Shown here: positions 9,279 through 18,087 of the stretch, in pieces | How positions within the stretch are numbered: the first letter of the stretch is position 1 | Layout of the letters: each line of letters begins with the position of its first letter | Assembly: GCA_934444765.1 (NCBI GenBank) | Contig: CAKSDC010000009.1 | Location: forward strand, 1 to 64,000 | From: an uncultured Oscillospiraceae bacterium | GTDB lineage: Bacteria; Bacillota; Clostridia; Oscillospirales; Ruminococcaceae | DNA: 64,000 nt | Direction of reading: 5' to 3' | Notes under the pieces: generated by a model | Seen by the model: the letters and a program-made list of their open reading frames with translations, nothing else | Database searches by the model: none | Told to the model about the DNA's origin: nothing | Made by a program: the position numbers and the translations under genes

Positions 9279-10436
9279 ATGCGTCTAAAACAGTTAAAAA
9301 TTAGTGCTATTATATTTTTGATAGTAATAATAGTACTTCCTATAGTAACAGCATTTTCCAAAAAAGAGACTAAGTCGGAAATGGAAAATAGAAACCTTGC
9401 AACTTTTCCTAAGTTCTCACTGAGTACTATATTAGATAAGTCTTTTATGGACGGCTTTGATAGTTATATCTCTGACCACTTTATAGGTCGTATCAACTGG
9501 ATAGAACTTAAAATAGATATGGAACTTGCCTTAGGTAAAACCGAAATAAACAACGTATACGTAACAGACTATGATATGCTTATAGAACACCTTCAAGAAC
9601 CAAACTATCAACAGATAAACTTAGCAGTAGATAGCATCAATAGTCTTTCCGAACGCTTTACCAATCCTAACTACTACGTACTAATAGCACCTACTTCAGC
9701 TGGTATCTATCCTGATAAGTTACCGGCAAACGCTCCACAGTTAGACCAACAAGAGTTTATAAACTACATCTACGGTAGTTTAAATAGCAATATAACCTCT
9801 ATAGACGTATACAATTCCTTATATGCGGTTAGAGATGAATATATATACTATCGTAACGACCACCATTGGACTTCTTTAGGAGCTTATAATGCTTACAATA
9901 CAGCCATTCAAAAGTTAGGATTTACTCCAATATCCTACGATAAGTTTAATATTCAGCACGTCAGCGACGATTTCAAAGGTACGTTCTATTCTAAAACGTT
10001 ATATAACGACGTAACCGCCGATACTATAGATATATACAGTTTAGACGGTTCTAAAGGTATTCAAAGTATGGTAGTAAACGACGGCACTACCGAAACTACT
10101 TTCGATAGCCTATACGATAAGTCTTACTTAGATACTAAAGATAAGTACGCAATGTTCCTATCTGAGAATAACCCTATAGTAACCGTTACTACCAACACCA
10201 ATAACGATAAGAAGCTACTAATAATTAAAGACTCTTATGCTAACTGCTTCGTACCGTTCTTAGCTGAACATTATAGTCAAATTACCATATTAGACTTACG
10301 ATATATCGGTATAACCAGTGAAAACATAGTCAATGTAGATGACTACAATCAAGTACTATTTTTATATAACGCTTCCACTATAGCACAAGACGAAAACCTT
10401 AAAAAGATGGACTACATCTTTACTAAAGAAGAATAA
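9279..10436 (+). CDS. DHHW-family extracellular O-acetyltransferase partner
   Basis: A 385-residue protein with one N-terminal membrane anchor (IIFLIVIIVLPIVTAF) and an extracellular SGNH/AlgX-like body. The family name motif is present as NDHHWTSLGAYNAYN. KLLIIKDSYANCFVPFLAEH near the end resembles the catalytic serine block of AlgJ/DltD-type enzymes. With the MBOAT protein it would complete the transfer of acetyl groups to an exported polymer. The Shine-Dalgarno is AGGAGGA eight bases before the ATG. A terminator hairpin follows at 10461. Confidence 0.9.
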   Translation: MRLKQLKISAIIFLIVIIVLPIVTAFSKKETKSEMENRNLATFPKFSLSTILDKSFMDGFDSYISDHFIGRINWIELKIDMELALGKTEINNVYVTDYDMLIEHLQEPNYQQINLAVDSINSLSERFTNPNYYVLIAPTSAGIYPDKLPANAPQLDQQEFINYIYGSLNSNITSIDVYNSLYAVRDEYIYYRNDHHWTSLGAYNAYNTAIQKLGFTPISYDKFNIQHVSDDFKGTFYSKTLYNDVTADTIDIYSLDGSKGIQSMVVNDGTTETTFDSLYDKSYLDTKDKYAMFLSENNPIVTVTTNTNNDKKLLIIKDSYANCFVPFLAEHYSQITILDLRYIGITSENIVNVDDYNQVLFLYNASTIAQDENLKKMDYIFTKEE

Positions 10437-10460
10437 CAACATTATTATTATATATACCAC

Positions 10461-10487
10461 TCCCCCATTACTAAACTAATGGGGGAT
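10461..10487 (+). terminator. Terminator hairpin after the MBOAT-DHHW pair
   Basis: TCCCCCATTA and TAATGGGGGA form a perfect stem with a six-base loop. The downstream tract is AT-rich but not a pure T run. Confidence 0.65.
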
Positions 10488-10501
10488 AATTATATATTCC
10501 G

Positions 10502-10530
10502 TTGACACTTAACCAAAAATATGTTACAAT
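10502..10530 (+). promoter_or_regulatory. Sigma-A-type promoter for rnz
   Basis: TTGACA at 10502, a 17-base spacer, TACAAT at 10525. Confidence 0.75.
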
Positions 10531-10602
10531 AATATTGATAATATGATATTGCACAAAAGAACCTATATAATATTAATACTATATTAAGGAGGAAACCCCT
10601 AA

Positions 10603-11517
10603 ATGCTTGACATATGTTTATTAGGCACTGGCGGAATGATGCCACTTAAAGATAGGTGGTTAACCAGTCTATACTTAGAATATAACGGCAAAGCTATACT
10701 TATAGACTGTGGAGAAGGTACTCAAATAGCCCTATCGGAATTTGAATGTAAGATGAGCAAGATAGAACTACTATTAATAACGCACTTCCATGCAGACCAT
10801 ATTTCAGGTTTGGCTGGATTTTTGCTATCTTTAGGCAACTGTTCACGAACTGAACCGCTAACTATATACGCTCCCGTGGGTGCTACCGAAGTTATTAAAG
10901 GTCTTACCTGTATATGTGGTGCTCTACCTTTTAAACTGATAATAAAAGAACTATCGGTTAAACAGACTACCACCTTTACCGCTAACACTATAGATAGTAT
11001 GCTAACTATCACGGCTATGCCCGTTAAACATAAGGTGAACTGTTTGGGATACTCTTTTAGCTTTAATCGAAAGCCAGTATTCAATCCGCAAAAGGCTAAA
11101 GAGTTACAAGTTCCCGTTAAACTTTGGAGCGTTCTTCACAAGGGCGAAAGTGTCACCTTAGACGACGGAACGGTAATAACCACTAACATGGTAACCGACG
11201 GCAATAGAAAGACTCTAAAAGTAACCTATGTAACGGATACCCTACCTTTTGACGAAATAGCTGAATTGGCTTTTCGTTCTAACCTGTTCATCTGTGAGGG
11301 TATGTATGGGGACGAAAACCAAAAACAGAGCATGAATGAAAAAAATCATATGCTAATGCAAGACGCTTGCTACTTAGCTAAACTGGCTGACGTTGAAGAA
11401 CTTTGGCTAACTCATTACAGTCCAGCTATGAAAAATCCTAACGACTACAAGGAAACTTTAAAGAAAATATTTCCAAAAGTAGTTATTAGTACAGATGGAC
11501 AAAAAAAGGCCATTTAA
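10603..11517 (+). CDS. rnz: Ribonuclease Z (tRNA 3'-end endonuclease)
   Basis: A 304-residue metallo-beta-lactamase-fold enzyme that cuts tRNA precursors at the 3' end. The metal-binding THFHADHISGL motif lies at residues 60-70. Further ligands appear in MPVKHKVNCLGY, in VTYVTDT and near the C-terminus in LTHYSP. The length matches the short bacterial form. The start is ATG behind AAGGAGGAAA, from its own promoter. The tRNA-Ser near the right edge of the window has no encoded CCA, the kind of substrate this enzyme processes. Confidence 0.95.
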   Translation: MLDICLLGTGGMMPLKDRWLTSLYLEYNGKAILIDCGEGTQIALSEFECKMSKIELLLITHFHADHISGLAGFLLSLGNCSRTEPLTIYAPVGATEVIKGLTCICGALPFKLIIKELSVKQTTTFTANTIDSMLTITAMPVKHKVNCLGYSFSFNRKPVFNPQKAKELQVPVKLWSVLHKGESVTLDDGTVITTNMVTDGNRKTLKVTYVTDTLPFDEIAELAFRSNLFICEGMYGDENQKQSMNEKNHMLMQDACYLAKLADVEELWLTHYSPAMKNPNDYKETLKKIFPKVVISTDGQKKAI

Positions 11518-11528
11518 TCACAAAAATT

Positions 11529-11566
11529 TTGCACATATTTAAACGTTTAAGTGGGGCATTTTTTGT
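11529..11566 (+). terminator. Probable terminator after rnz
   Basis: An imperfect hairpin built around the palindrome TTTAAACGTTTAA, with flanking TGCAC and GTGGGGCA arms, followed by TTTTTTG. Confidence 0.5.
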
Positions 11567-11597
11567 TTAAAATCACATTAATATTGTCTTAAACCTA

Positions 11598-11626
11598 TTG
11601 AATATTTTGACTATTTGTGATATAAT
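11598..11626 (+). promoter_or_regulatory. Promoter of the EAL-domain gene
   Basis: TTGAAT at 11598, a 17-base spacer, TATAAT at 11621, 33 bases before the ATG. Confidence 0.65.
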
Positions 11627-11658
11627 ATTAGTATCAGCTTAATACAGGGGGATTATAT

Positions 11659-14262
11659 ATGGATTGGAAAACCTTTAATATGCTTATGACCGATTTTTCT
11701 TGTAACTTTGATAAGCGTATACAGTCAGACAATAACCTTAATGAAGGTATATACAATGCCGAAATATTCAAAGACGTAATTCCAGACCTTGCTAAAACTT
11801 TAAACGTATCAAAAATAGTGCTATACTTTAAGCCAAATCCTGAATACTCTAATACGTTGCTAATACGTAAATGTGGAATATGTCCCAACGGCAACAACGT
11901 TATATATAATAGTGGTATACCTTGCGACGAAAACAGTCAATACAGTTTTGATTGCTTTCAAGCAGATGGCATCTATACCATACTATTTATAAAGACTAAA
12001 AACGAAGTTCAATGGAACGTTTTAGACTATAGAATGTTAAAAATATTAGGAAGTTCTTCCATTAATATGTTATATAAGATTAGACTTATAGAGATTTCTA
12101 AGTCTAACGAATACTACGACTATTCCACTAACATACTAAACAATACAGGTATTTTATACATAATAGACCACTTTATAAATAAAAATATTGCCAATAATTA
12201 CTGTTGCTTCTATCTAAACGTAAGAAGGTTTAAACTACTAAACGATAAGTACAACTATGGCGGTGGAAACGTCATCTTAAAGACTTTAGCTATGAAGTTA
12301 GACGATAGTCTTGGCGAAAATCAATACATAGGGCATCTTGGTAGCGATAACTTTCTATGTATAGTAAAAGCCGAAAATAAACAGTCTGTATTAGACCTAT
12401 TAAGCAACTTCTATATATCCTATCAAAACGATACCATTCAAATCGACTTCTACATTGGTATATATAATATGTCTAACGATGACGACGTTGCTACTACCAT
12501 GAACAACACCAACATGACCTTTTCTTTAGCTAAAGCTAATCCTAACAACTTATATATGGAGTTTACAGAAGATATGCACCAAAAAATATTAGAGATTAAA
12601 AAGATAGAAAACATTATGCGTTCGGCATTAGCAGATAATCAATTTGTAACGTTCTTTCAACCTAAGGTTAGTCTGCGTGACTTTAAACTTGTAGGTGCCG
12701 AAGCGTTAGTTAGGTGGAACCGTGAGGGTTCTATGATACCACCTTATAAGTTCGTTCCAATATTTGAACAGAACGGTTTTATATGCGAAATAGACTTTTG
12801 TATGCTTAAAAACGTTTGCAGAAGTGTTAAAGACTGGATAAGCAAAGGAATAGAACCTGTCACTATATCGGTAAACTTTTCCAAACTGCACTTGACCAAT
12901 CACCACTTTGTACAAGACGTTAAAAACATTATCGAAAGTTACGATATACCTCCTAAGTACATAGAGGTAGAGTTCACCGAAACTTTAGACGTGGAAAACT
13001 ACAATAGCTTAGTTCAAATTAACCGTGAACTTAAACGTTATGGCATAAAAACTTCTATCGACGACTTTGGGGCAGGATTTTCATCTTTAAGTATGTTAAA
13101 AGACGTTCCTGTAGACGTTCTCAAATTAGATAAGTCTTTAATAGACTATACTTCTTGCTCTGTAAGAGAAAAAATCATCATACAAGATATAGTTAAAATG
13201 GCTAAGTCTTTAGACATAGAAGTAATAGCCGAAGGAGTAGAAGACTTAGAACAGTTAATGTTCCTAAAGAATATAAAGTGTAACCAAATACAAGGATACA
13301 TATTCGATAAGCCTCTACCTTTAGAAGAGTTTGAAAAGCGTCTAATAGATAACAGGTACTACAACAATAATCCTAAGTTTAAGTATCTAATAAAAGATAA
13401 GAACGAAGGTAACAACGACTCTAACTATACTTACGGCAAATTCTCAGTAGATATTAATCAGGATTACAAGATAATAGACTTCAACGAAGACTTTTGTAAT
13501 ATAATAGGTTACTCTAAAGATGAACTTCTTAACGGTTACTACACTATGGAAGACTTTATCCTTAAAGAAGACTTTTATAAGTACACTCAAAATATACAAC
13601 ACACTATCGAAAATAGTACCGAAATCTGTGAAGAATATAAGATGATTAAAAAGAACGGTAGCAAAATATACGTAATGTCTTTAGGCATATACGACGGCAA
13701 CAGTACTATAACTTTTATGATTAGTGATATATCACTTAACAAGGTTACTAAACGTGAAAATGAAGTATTACGTTCTTATGTTGAACTATTCCAAAAGCAG
13801 ATTAAAGAACAGGAACACTTTACCGAACAGGTTAGAATGAATATCGAAGGTGGTGTGGGACTATTCGCCCTACAGAACGACAACTCTTTAGAAGTTATAT
13901 ATCTAAGCAATAGTATATATAATATATTCTCTAAATACGATATCGACAAGCACAAAAATGATATCTCTAAACTGTTAGTTCCTAAGCATAAAGACGACTT
14001 TTTTAACGATATAAACTACTGCTTAAACACTAACTCAACGTTAATTAAAGACTACATATTCACATACGACCAAAAAGAAACTTTTGCTCTTACCATAAAG
14101 ATAACCAGTGCTAAACAGAGCCATAACAATCTACCATTAGTTAAAATGATAATAGTACGTTCTTATGATACAAACTTCAAAAAGAAGTACATAGACACTA
14201 TAGAAAATCTCACTATCTTATCAGAGTCTTCTAATATGGATATTATAAAGTTCAACAAATAA
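11659..14262 (+). CDS. Cyclic-di-GMP phosphodiesterase with degenerate GGDEF, EAL and PAS domains
   Basis: An 867-residue cytoplasmic signalling protein. Residues about 1-150 look like a GAF-type sensor. The GGDEF-like domain follows, but the signature is replaced by GHLGSDNF near residue 222, so cyclase activity is unlikely. The EAL domain (about 310-560) is intact: GAEALVRW near 345, EVEFTET, IDDFGAGFSSL near 466 and EVIAEGVED near 521. This predicts hydrolysis of cyclic-di-GMP. Unusually, a PAS domain (INQDYKIIDFNEDFCNIIGY) and a further C-terminal sensor-like region come after the EAL. It has its own promoter. A GC-rich structured region and a secreted protease gene lie directly downstream. 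Confidence 0.93.
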   Translation: MDWKTFNMLMTDFSCNFDKRIQSDNNLNEGIYNAEIFKDVIPDLAKTLNVSKIVLYFKPNPEYSNTLLIRKCGICPNGNNVIYNSGIPCDENSQYSFDCFQADGIYTILFIKTKNEVQWNVLDYRMLKILGSSSINMLYKIRLIEISKSNEYYDYSTNILNNTGILYIIDHFINKNIANNYCCFYLNVRRFKLLNDKYNYGGGNVILKTLAMKLDDSLGENQYIGHLGSDNFLCIVKAENKQSVLDLLSNFYISYQNDTIQIDFYIGIYNMSNDDDVATTMNNTNMTFSLAKANPNNLYMEFTEDMHQKILEIKKIENIMRSALADNQFVTFFQPKVSLRDFKLVGAEALVRWNREGSMIPPYKFVPIFEQNGFICEIDFCMLKNVCRSVKDWISKGIEPVTISVNFSKLHLTNHHFVQDVKNIIESYDIPPKYIEVEFTETLDVENYNSLVQINRELKRYGIKTSIDDFGAGFSSLSMLKDVPVDVLKLDKSLIDYTSCSVREKIIIQDIVKMAKSLDIEVIAEGVEDLEQLMFLKNIKCNQIQGYIFDKPLPLEEFEKRLIDNRYYNNNPKFKYLIKDKNEGNNDSNYTYGKFSVDINQDYKIIDFNEDFCNIIGYSKDELLNGYYTMEDFILKEDFYKYTQNIQHTIENSTEICEEYKMIKKNGSKIYVMSLGIYDGNSTITFMISDISLNKVTKRENEVLRSYVELFQKQIKEQEHFTEQVRMNIEGGVGLFALQNDNSLEVIYLSNSIYNIFSKYDIDKHKNDISKLLVPKHKDDFFNDINYCLNTNSTLIKDYIFTYDQKETFALTIKITSAKQSHNNLPLVKMIIVRSYDTNFKKKYIDTIENLTILSESSNMDIIKFNK

Positions 14263-14264
14263 TA

Positions 14265-14440
14265 GCAAGGATTCTCCCACCTCTATAGGTGAGTGAGATG
14301 AATTGCAAGTAGGAAAAATAACGGCAGTGGTGGGCGGAGAGAAATCGGTATCCCCCACTGACATGAGGCAAACTACAGTCAGTGTTCTGCTGGCTTGTCA
14401 GACTCTGTGAAATTACCGACTGTGGATTGAAACAACTAAA
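14265..14440 (+). ncRNA. GC-rich structured RNA candidate (leader, or decayed mobile-element end)
   Basis: No credible protein is encoded on either strand, and the stretch is clearly richer in G and C than its surroundings. Visible pairings: CACCT/AGGTG in a hairpin at 14273-14300; CACTGAC at 14356 with GTCAGTG at 14378, a perfect seven-base stem; and TCGGTA at 14345 with TACCGA at 14414, closing a domain around it. A perfect terminator follows at 14464. The order structure, terminator, gene resembles a riboswitch-like leader of the protease gene. The first hairpin also resembles IS200/IS605-type ends, and the TGTGGATTGAAAC at 14420 resembles a CRISPR-repeat tail; neither is proven. I could not match it to a known riboswitch. 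Confidence 0.4.
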
Positions 14441-14463
14441 CACATTAAATTAAACTATTACTA

Positions 14464-14505
14464 TATTGGAACATTCTAAGCTACTTGAATGTTCCAATAT
14501 TTTTA
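14464..14505 (+). terminator. Strong terminator 25 bases upstream of the dockerin protease gene
   Basis: ATTGGAACATTC and GAATGTTCCAAT pair perfectly and are followed by ATTTTT. The next start codon is at 14530, which leaves no room for a separate promoter after the terminator. Confidence 0.85.
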
Positions 14506-14529
14506 GTAGAATAGTTTTGGAGGAAATAT

Positions 14530-16911
14530 ATGCGTACACCATTAAAAAGTTTAATATCATGCATATTGAGTATAGCCACTACTACTATATGCAGTCAAAT
14601 ATACACCTATGCCGACACCTTAGAAGATAACCAATATCTTAAAGACTTTGATACTATTAAATTAGTAGGTTATAACGCCTCAAAAAATGACAACGACGAA
14701 GTGGACAGTAGCAATCAGTTTGAATTTTCGGTAAACGGTTCTATACTTGATGACATTCTAAACGGTATAAACCATAATAACTTCCCTACCACTTATGATA
14801 TGAGAAAGTTAGGATTAGTAACTAAGACGGAGTATCAGGCACACAATGGAACTTGTTGGGCATTTTGCACTACCGAATCGGCAGTATCTTCACTATTAGG
14901 AAGTAGTCCATTTACAAACTTTTCGGAATGGCATTTGGCATACTTCACCTATACAGGAGATGACGCTATAGAGTTCTATCTTAGAGGTAGCAACGCAGAC
15001 CCATTTCAAAAGGGAGGAAACTCTACATTTGCCACCAGTACGCTGTCTAAATGGAACGGTTTTGTTAGCGAAGACGTAGTACCATATGGAACTTCTACCA
15101 CGTTAGACGAAAGTTTAAAGAACGTTTCGGAGTATCATTTAACCGACGCTTATAGCTTCAATAGTAGTTTAGACCTAACTAACATCAAGACTTACAATCA
15201 AGCCAACGTCAAACGCATGATATTAGACGGAAACTCTGTATCTGTGAACCTATACTATAACGGTAGCTACTACGATAGCGATAACCACTCTTACTACTGC
15301 CCTACTAACAGTGATACTTCCAACCATGGAGTAACTATAGTCGGTTGGGACGACGACTACTACTATTATGACAGTCTAACTGAAAAGCCTTCCAATAAGG
15401 GTGCATGGCTATGCAAGAATAGTTGGGGATACGACTTTGGAGACTATGGTTACTTTTGGCTATCTTATGATAACGCTACCATGGTGAACGCCACCGCCTA
15501 CATAGTAGAAAGTAGTCAAGACTATTCTAATAACTACTACTATGATGACTACGGTTGGACTACATCTATAAACTCATTAAATGAAGACGGTTTTCGTGGA
15601 AGGTATTCCGACTATGCAGGCAACGTATTCACGGCTAAATCTGATGAAAACGTAGACGCAGTATCTTTTTACACTACAGACTATCAAACAGAGTATACTA
15701 TTAGCATCTATACCGACGTACAGGATACCAACTCCCCTATTGGAAAGTTGGTAAGTACACAATCGGGAACGCAAGCATATATGGGATATCACACTGTAAA
15801 GTTGAACACTCCCGTATCCGTTGAGGCTGGCGAAAAGTATTCAGTAGTAATTAAGTTTAAAAATCCTACGTATAAGAATACTATCGCTGTAGATAGCAGT
15901 ATGAACTTTATTCAGTATGGAGAACTAAACAGTTACAACGTCAGTCAAGAGAGTATAGCTAAACATTCCAATACAGGTGAAAGTTTTATAAGTAACGACG
16001 GCAAAACTTGGACGGACATACACTCTGTAACTGGTGTTATGACCCAGTACGACCAAGACTTTGACTACTCATACACTCCAGACTTTGACTACTCAACACT
16101 ATCTAACTATAAAGCGTCAGCGGTATCTACTTTAGGAAACGTATGTATTAAAGCGTTCACAAACCCAACCGATAAGGTATACTATTCCAAATATAGCGGA
16201 AGTCTAACCGAAGGAGATACTATAGAACTATCTACCAACTACAATAGTCAAGACGCAACCATATACTACACGTTAGACGGTTCTAAGCCTACTAAAGATA
16301 GCTTAGTATACTCTAAACCGATAGAATACACTGGCAAAGATATGACTATCTCAGCGGTAGCTTGTACCAATGGCACTATGGGAACGGTCTACACACAAGA
16401 GTATACTCTTGCAAAGGTGGTAGTATCTTCCATGTGCATTAAAGAGTACGACGGAAAAGAATACACATTCAATGAAGTTTCGGTACAAGATAAGGGCGTT
16501 CCTACGACTAATATAGTCTACCATTGTAACGAAGATACCACTTCTATTAACGTATTCGCCATAACTAACGGAAGTGCAACTATAAAAGAAGATACTCTAA
16601 CTTCTGGACACCAAAGCGATACCATACCACTAACCGACAAAGTTACCACCATTCCTATTAGTGTACATAAAGACGGTTATCAGGGTACAGACTATACTTT
16701 AACTATCGTCAAAGGTGAAGATACAGAGCCTCTATTAGGGGACGTAAATCAAGACGGTACTATAGACTATTCCGACCTATTACTACTAAAAAAACACATC
16801 ATAATGGAATACTCAAGTAAAGATATCCTATCTACTGAAGACTTAAATCAAGATAGTACTATCAACGTATTAGACGTAATAGCTTTAAAACAGATATTAA
16901 TAGCCAACTAA
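14530..16911 (+). CDS. Secreted papain-like (C1) peptidase with a C-terminal dockerin
   Basis: A 793-residue exported protein. It begins with a signal peptide (positive MRTPLK, then a hydrophobic stretch to about residue 29). The C1 catalytic domain has the cysteine in NGTCWAFCTTES near residue 109, the histidine in NHGVTIVGWDDD near 267 and the asparagine in CKNSWGYDFGDYGYFWLS near 296. A beta-sandwich region follows, then a chitobiase-like repeat (IYYTLDGSKPT, about 578). A type I dockerin ends the protein: LGDVNQDGTIDYSDLLLLKK and LNQDSTINVLDVIALKQI, two calcium-binding repeats. The dockerin should attach it to a cohesin scaffold, so this is a cellulosome-type protease. GGAGGAAA precedes the ATG. 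Confidence 0.93.
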   Translation: MRTPLKSLISCILSIATTTICSQIYTYADTLEDNQYLKDFDTIKLVGYNASKNDNDEVDSSNQFEFSVNGSILDDILNGINHNNFPTTYDMRKLGLVTKTEYQAHNGTCWAFCTTESAVSSLLGSSPFTNFSEWHLAYFTYTGDDAIEFYLRGSNADPFQKGGNSTFATSTLSKWNGFVSEDVVPYGTSTTLDESLKNVSEYHLTDAYSFNSSLDLTNIKTYNQANVKRMILDGNSVSVNLYYNGSYYDSDNHSYYCPTNSDTSNHGVTIVGWDDDYYYYDSLTEKPSNKGAWLCKNSWGYDFGDYGYFWLSYDNATMVNATAYIVESSQDYSNNYYYDDYGWTTSINSLNEDGFRGRYSDYAGNVFTAKSDENVDAVSFYTTDYQTEYTISIYTDVQDTNSPIGKLVSTQSGTQAYMGYHTVKLNTPVSVEAGEKYSVVIKFKNPTYKNTIAVDSSMNFIQYGELNSYNVSQESIAKHSNTGESFISNDGKTWTDIHSVTGVMTQYDQDFDYSYTPDFDYSTLSNYKASAVSTLGNVCIKAFTNPTDKVYYSKYSGSLTEGDTIELSTNYNSQDATIYYTLDGSKPTKDSLVYSKPIEYTGKDMTISAVACTNGTMGTVYTQEYTLAKVVVSSMCIKEYDGKEYTFNEVSVQDKGVPTTNIVYHCNEDTTSINVFAITNGSATIKEDTLTSGHQSDTIPLTDKVTTIPISVHKDGYQGTDYTLTIVKGEDTEPLLGDVNQDGTIDYSDLLLLKKHIIMEYSSKDILSTEDLNQDSTINVLDVIALKQILIAN

Positions 16912-16929
16912 ACTTTTAGATAAAAAAAT

Positions 16930-16963
16930 GCCGTTCTAAAACGTTAGAACGGTATCTTTTTTT
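16930..16963. terminator. Bidirectional terminator between the protease gene and rseP
   Basis: GCCGTTCTAA and TTAGAACGGT pair, with an A run on the left and a T run on the right. It can serve both convergent genes. Confidence 0.88.
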
Positions 16964-16967
16964 ATAA

Positions 16968-18056
16968 CTATAACTTAGTGATATCTTGATACGTTACTAT
17001 CAACATCAAGCCAAAGAATAGCACTAAACCTATAGCATGAATTAAACCTTCCTTTTCACGTGGGATAGGTTTTTTTCTAATAGCCTCTATAATTAAGAAG
17101 AATATTCTACCACCGTCTAAGGCTGGCAACGGCAACAGATTGAATATTCCTATATTAATAGTTAAGAATGTAACCAGCGTCAATAAAGAACCTATTCCTA
17201 AAGTAGAGGCTTCACCTATAGCGGAGATAACTCCCACAGGACCAGAAAGGTCTTCCACGCCATACTTACCACTAACTAAGTCTATTAAAGATATCCATAT
17301 CAAGCGTCCAATAGATACTGCATCTTTAAAAGAGTAGCCTAATATAGTAATAAAGTTCTTATCGTCAGCCTCTACATAGAAGTCGAACCTACTTTCAGCG
17401 GTCTTAAGTTCCTCACTACCTGAATAGTCATCGTCTACATATACATATTCATTCTTTTCGGTGTCCACATAGTACTTATATGAATAGTAAAACTTAACGT
17501 TGTTAAGAGTGACCTTTTGACCATCACGTTTGACCACCACGGTGAAGTCATTACTTTCAGTATTGCCTATTTTGTAGCTTATATCGGTATCGGTTAGAAC
17601 CCTCATGCCGTTTATGGATACTATAGTATCACCAACTTGTAGACCACTCTGTTGACTGCAAGCGGTATCGCTACGGAAACTCTTAATAGTGCAAGTAGGA
17701 ATTTTATCCGTCATAGAAGTGGTAACTATTAAAAGTATCAAGCCGAGTATCAGGTTCATAGTAGCACCGGCTACGAGCACGGCAAATCTTTTTGGAATGG
17801 ACTTGTTGTTAAAAGCTCTGGTATCGGAACTATTTTCGTCTTCACCTTCCATAGCACAAAACCCACCTATTGGAAACAGTCGCAAAGAATACTCTGTTTC
17901 GCCAATCTGTTTTTTAAGTAGTACGGGACCCATACCCACCGCAAACTTTTCGACTTTAATTCCGCATAGTTTTGCTACAAAGAAGTGTCCAAATTCGTGA
18001 ATTATAACTATAACACCGAATACTATAATAGCTATAATAATTCCAGATATACTCAT
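16968..18056 (-). CDS. rseP: RIP metalloprotease RseP
   Basis: A 362-residue membrane-embedded site-2 protease that cuts anti-sigma factors and remnant signal peptides. The zinc site HEFGH is in the first helix near residue 20. A PDZ domain is present (QSGLQVGDTIVSINGMRV). The second zinc-ligand helix has NLLPLPALDGGRI near the end. Length and helix pattern are typical. The start is ATG behind GGAGGCAATT, 31 bases after dxr, with which it is co-transcribed. It is the last gene of the rpsB-to-rseP cluster, and a bidirectional terminator follows. Confidence 0.95.
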   Translation of the reverse strand: MSISGIIIAIIVFGVIVIIHEFGHFFVAKLCGIKVEKFAVGMGPVLLKKQIGETEYSLRLFPIGGFCAMEGEDENSSDTRAFNNKSIPKRFAVLVAGATMNLILGLILLIVTTSMTDKIPTCTIKSFRSDTACSQQSGLQVGDTIVSINGMRVLTDTDISYKIGNTESNDFTVVVKRDGQKVTLNNVKFYYSYKYYVDTEKNEYVYVDDDYSGSEELKTAESRFDFYVEADDKNFITILGYSFKDAVSIGRLIWISLIDLVSGKYGVEDLSGPVGVISAIGEASTLGIGSLLTLVTFLTINIGIFNLLPLPALDGGRIFFLIIEAIRKKPIPREKEGLIHAIGLVLFFGLMLIVTYQDITKL

Positions 18057-18087
18057 CTATAGAATTGCCTCCTTTTTGGTATAGTAT

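Noticed and set aside
11634..11897. 87-codon minus-strand frame at the start of the EAL gene
   Set aside because: It overlaps the promoter and coding start of a clear gene and has no supporting signals.
14420..14433. TGTGGATTGAAAC resembling the tail of a type I CRISPR repeat
   Set aside because: It occurs once in the stretch, without repeat-spacer units or cas genes nearby.
14252..14443. 63-codon minus-strand frame in the GC-rich stretch
   Set aside because: The region has RNA-like pairing, and the peptide is low in structure and lacks a ribosome site.
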